From: Candidatus Pelagibacterales bacterium
GTDB lineage: Bacteria; Pseudomonadota; Alphaproteobacteria; TMED109
Length of the DNA stretch: 8,460 nt
Assembly (NCBI GenBank): GCA_002732015.1
Contig: PCCU01000002.1
Coordinates: forward strand, 40,889 to 49,348
Direction of reading: 5' to 3'
Shown: piece by piece, positions 6,631-8,460 of the stretch
How positions within the stretch are numbered: the stretch's first letter is position 1
How the letters are laid out: each line of letters opens with the position of its first letter
The notes under the pieces: model-generated
What the model saw: only the letters and a program-made list of their open reading frames with translations
Databases searched by the model: none
What the model was told of the DNA's origin: nothing
Program-made: the position numbers and the translations under genes

Positions 6631-8399
6631 TAAAAAAAAAAATTCAAACAAATAATAACTTTCAAAAATCTATAGAAAGTACTGCAAAAGTAATTTCAGA
6701 AAAAAAAAACTTAAGTATATTCTTTGGAGATCCAAACAATAAAAATAAATCAGATATAATTCTACCTATCTTAACAGAGTCTTCTGAATCAAGTAATGTA
6801 AAAAAAATTAGAGGGATGAGTGACTCTGCCTCTTTAATTAGAAAGCATCATGATATTGATTTACATAAACAATTATCCCCTTCAAAAGAAGATCATAAAA
6901 AAATATTTGATGAGTTAGAAAATATGAGGTGTGAGGTTTTAGGTTCCTTTGCAATGCCTGGAGTAAAAAAAAATATTTCTGATTTTTTAGAATTAGAATT
7001 AGAAGATAAGAAAGATAAGGCAGAAAAAATTTCTAGAGAAAAGACTATAAAGTTCTTGTTGAGAGATTTTTTATTAAAAGAAGAACTTTCATTAAAATAT
7101 AAAAAAAACCTAGATAAGGATTATAAAAAATTTGAAAAATTCCTTAAAAATTATAAAAAGAATATTTTTTCTTTAATTAGCAATCAAGAAGAATTTAGTG
7201 ATTTTATCCATCAGCTATTAGAGTCGATTTTTTTAAAAAAAGAAACCCCTTTGAAAGAGAATGATCAAGAAAATGATGAAGAAGAAAATAGTTCAGAAAA
7301 AAATGATGAGTTAGAAGAAGAGGAAAAGGTAAATGATGAAAATCTCATATCCGATGATTTAATTGAAAAGTTAGAAAATGAAGAAATTAATAAAAGCGAA
7401 AATATCGAATTTACCGGTGGCAGTGATGACTCAAATATAGAGTTTATTAGCAAATCTACTCCTAACGCAGATAACCATCCCAGCTTCAAATACAAAATTT
7501 ATACAACTAAATTTGATAATATTATCTATGCAAATAAGCTATGTGATACAAACGAAACCCTAAAGCTAAGAAAACAGTTAGATAAACAAACTAACAAACT
7601 TGACTCAACAATTACAATTTTAGCAAATAAGCTTCAGAGAAAACTTTTAGCCAAACAAAAAAGATGGTGGGAATTTGATTTAGAAGAAGGAATATTAGAC
7701 AGTGGAAAATTAGCAAGAATAATTGTTTCTCCAGAAAACTCTTTATCCTATAAAAAGGAAGCAGAGGCAGACTTCAAAGATACCGTTGTAACTCTTTTAA
7801 TTGATAACTCTGGTTCTATGCGAGGAAGACCAATTACTATTGCTGCAATATCAACGGATGTTCTTGCAAAAACATTGGAAAGATGCGGAGTAAAAGTAGA
7901 AGTACTAGGTTTTACTACAAAAACTTGGAAAGGTGGAAGGGCAAGAGACTATTGGATAAAAAATAATAAACCTTCTTGCCCAGGAAGGTTGAATGAATTG
8001 CTTCATATTATTTACAAACATGCTGACCATCCAATAAGAAGAAGCAAACAAAACTTTGGAATCATGTTGAAAGAAGGTTTATTAAAAGAAAATATTGATG
8101 GGGAAGCACTAGAGTGGGCATTTAAAAGAACTCTGAACAGACCAGAAAAAAGAAAAATTCTTATGGTTATTTCTGATGGAGCACCGGTTGATGATAGTAC
8201 TTTATCTTCCAATGATGGAAATTTACTAGATCTTCACCTTAAAAATACTATTAAGCTAATAGAGAAAAAAAGTAATGTAGAATTAGTTGCAATAGGAATT
8301 GGACATGATGTTAGCAGGTATTATGCTAAAGCAGTTACCATTTTAGATGTTGACGAGCTTGCAGAAGTAATGTCAATGAAACTTATTGAGATGTTTTAG
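6627..8399 (+). CDS. cobT: CobT, VWA-domain cobaltochelatase subunit
   Basis: CobT is the von Willebrand A partner of CobS, analogous to BchD next to BchI in magnesium chelatase, coupling the ATPase ring to its target. The 590 residues are slightly shorter than the roughly 630 of classical CobT. Order: a helical N-terminal region (about 60-205) with the conserved GMSDSASLIRKHHD (63-76); an acidic, probably disordered linker (211-258, 23 of 48 residues Asp/Glu); a conserved block with AKQKRWWEFDLEEG (342-355); and the VWA domain (about 385-590). The MIDAS is intact: DNSGS (Asp393, Ser395, Ser397), a Thr candidate in GFTTKTW (430-431) and Asp517 in VISDGAP. RPITIAAISTDVLAKTLERCG is also family-typical. 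The ATG overlaps the cobS stop and is followed by an 11-A run. With the same orphan context as cobS, the substrate could be something other than a corrinoid precursor. Confidence 0.95.
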   Translation: MIKKKIQTNNNFQKSIESTAKVISEKKNLSIFFGDPNNKNKSDIILPILTESSESSNVKKIRGMSDSASLIRKHHDIDLHKQLSPSKEDHKKIFDELENMRCEVLGSFAMPGVKKNISDFLELELEDKKDKAEKISREKTIKFLLRDFLLKEELSLKYKKNLDKDYKKFEKFLKNYKKNIFSLISNQEEFSDFIHQLLESIFLKKETPLKENDQENDEEENSSEKNDELEEEEKVNDENLISDDLIEKLENEEINKSENIEFTGGSDDSNIEFISKSTPNADNHPSFKYKIYTTKFDNIIYANKLCDTNETLKLRKQLDKQTNKLDSTITILANKLQRKLLAKQKRWWEFDLEEGILDSGKLARIIVSPENSLSYKKEAEADFKDTVVTLLIDNSGSMRGRPITIAAISTDVLAKTLERCGVKVEVLGFTTKTWKGGRARDYWIKNNKPSCPGRLNELLHIIYKHADHPIRRSKQNFGIMLKEGLLKENIDGEALEWAFKRTLNRPEKRKILMVISDGAPVDDSTLSSNDGNLLDLHLKNTIKLIEKKSNVELVAIGIGHDVSRYYAKAVTILDVDELAEVMSMKLIEMF

Positions 8400-8460
8400 G
8401 TTTGCTTAAATCTATCTTCTTTAAAATGTTTTTTTTATATTTTTTTGCAAGATTTGATAA
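8383..8460 (-). CDS. Possible 3' end of a convergent gene (partial, uncertain)
   Basis: On the minus strand, one frame is open from the right edge to a TAA at 8383-8385, giving 25 residues that read LSNLAKKYKKNILKKID and then LSKPKTSQ. The other two minus frames stop within about 40 nt. The stop would overlap the end of cobT by 17 nt. The Lys-rich, LS-xx-AKK-type ending resembles the C-terminus of some ribosomal proteins such as L28, but this is a guess from a very short stretch. The remaining 61 nt after cobT show no plus-strand gene and only T-rich sequence. Confidence 0.3.
   Translation of the reverse strand, partial: LSNLAKKYKKNILKKIDLSKPKTSQ

Noticed and set aside
7265..7495. Serine-rich minus-strand frame opposite cobT
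   Set aside because: It is the antisense image of the acidic linker: GAA/GAT codons read back as TTC/ATC and Ser codons. No start signal or family features.
8406..8447. Rho-independent terminator after cobT
   Set aside because: The only stem (TTAAA with TTTAA, 9-nt loop) is five A-T pairs and too weak. The T-rich stretch alone is not evidence of termination.
1..8460. CRISPR array, tRNA, rRNA, insertion sequence or prophage genes
   Set aside because: No regularly spaced repeats, cloverleaf-like segments, transposase motifs or terminal inverted repeats were seen on reading the window. The genes are ordinary housekeeping types.

Overview
The window is AT-rich, densely packed bacterial chromosome. 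Nearly every base is coding, neighbouring genes overlap by 4-17 nt or lie 0-27 nt apart, and Shine-Dalgarno sites are scarce. The gene set points to an alphaproteobacterium: a plant-type (GCS2) glutamate-cysteine ligase, an alphaproteobacterial-style HisC, and the block bolA / J-domain protein / cobS / cobT. Together with the low GC and tiny spacers, this suggests a streamlined marine lineage of the Pelagibacterales/SAR11 or HIMB59 type. That placement is inferred from composition and gene content, not from a marker gene. No mobile elements, CRISPR arrays, tRNAs or rRNAs were seen.

Layout. (1) Positions 1-3366 on the + strand form a tight run: the 3' end of an unrecognised gene, hisC (aminotransferase), a glutathione S-transferase-like gene and tldD (metalloprotease). 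(2) Positions 3369-5039 on the - strand hold bolA followed directly by gshA, whose start codon abuts the bolA stop. This pair converges on tldD with only 2 nt between the stop codons. (3) Positions 5051-8399 on the + strand, divergent from bolA, hold a small J-domain protein with a Cys/His motif, then cobS and cobT, which overlap by 4 nt. (4) The last 61 nt contain no + strand gene. They may hold the 3' end of a convergent - strand gene that runs off the window.

How the genes may work together. hisC serves histidine and possibly aromatic amino acid synthesis. gshA makes gamma-glutamylcysteine for glutathione. BolA proteins work with monothiol glutaredoxins on glutathione-ligated [2Fe-2S] clusters, so the bolA-gshA pairing links glutathione supply to iron-sulfur handling. 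CobS (AAA+ ATPase) and CobT (VWA/MIDAS) are, by family, the two motor subunits of aerobic cobaltochelatase, but the porphyrin-binding subunit CobN is not here and neither is any other cobalamin gene. The most interesting question is whether the bolA / J-protein / cobS / cobT block is an orphan MoxR-type ATPase-VWA machine with a dedicated co-chaperone acting on something other than hydrogenobyrinate. The window raises that question but cannot answer it.
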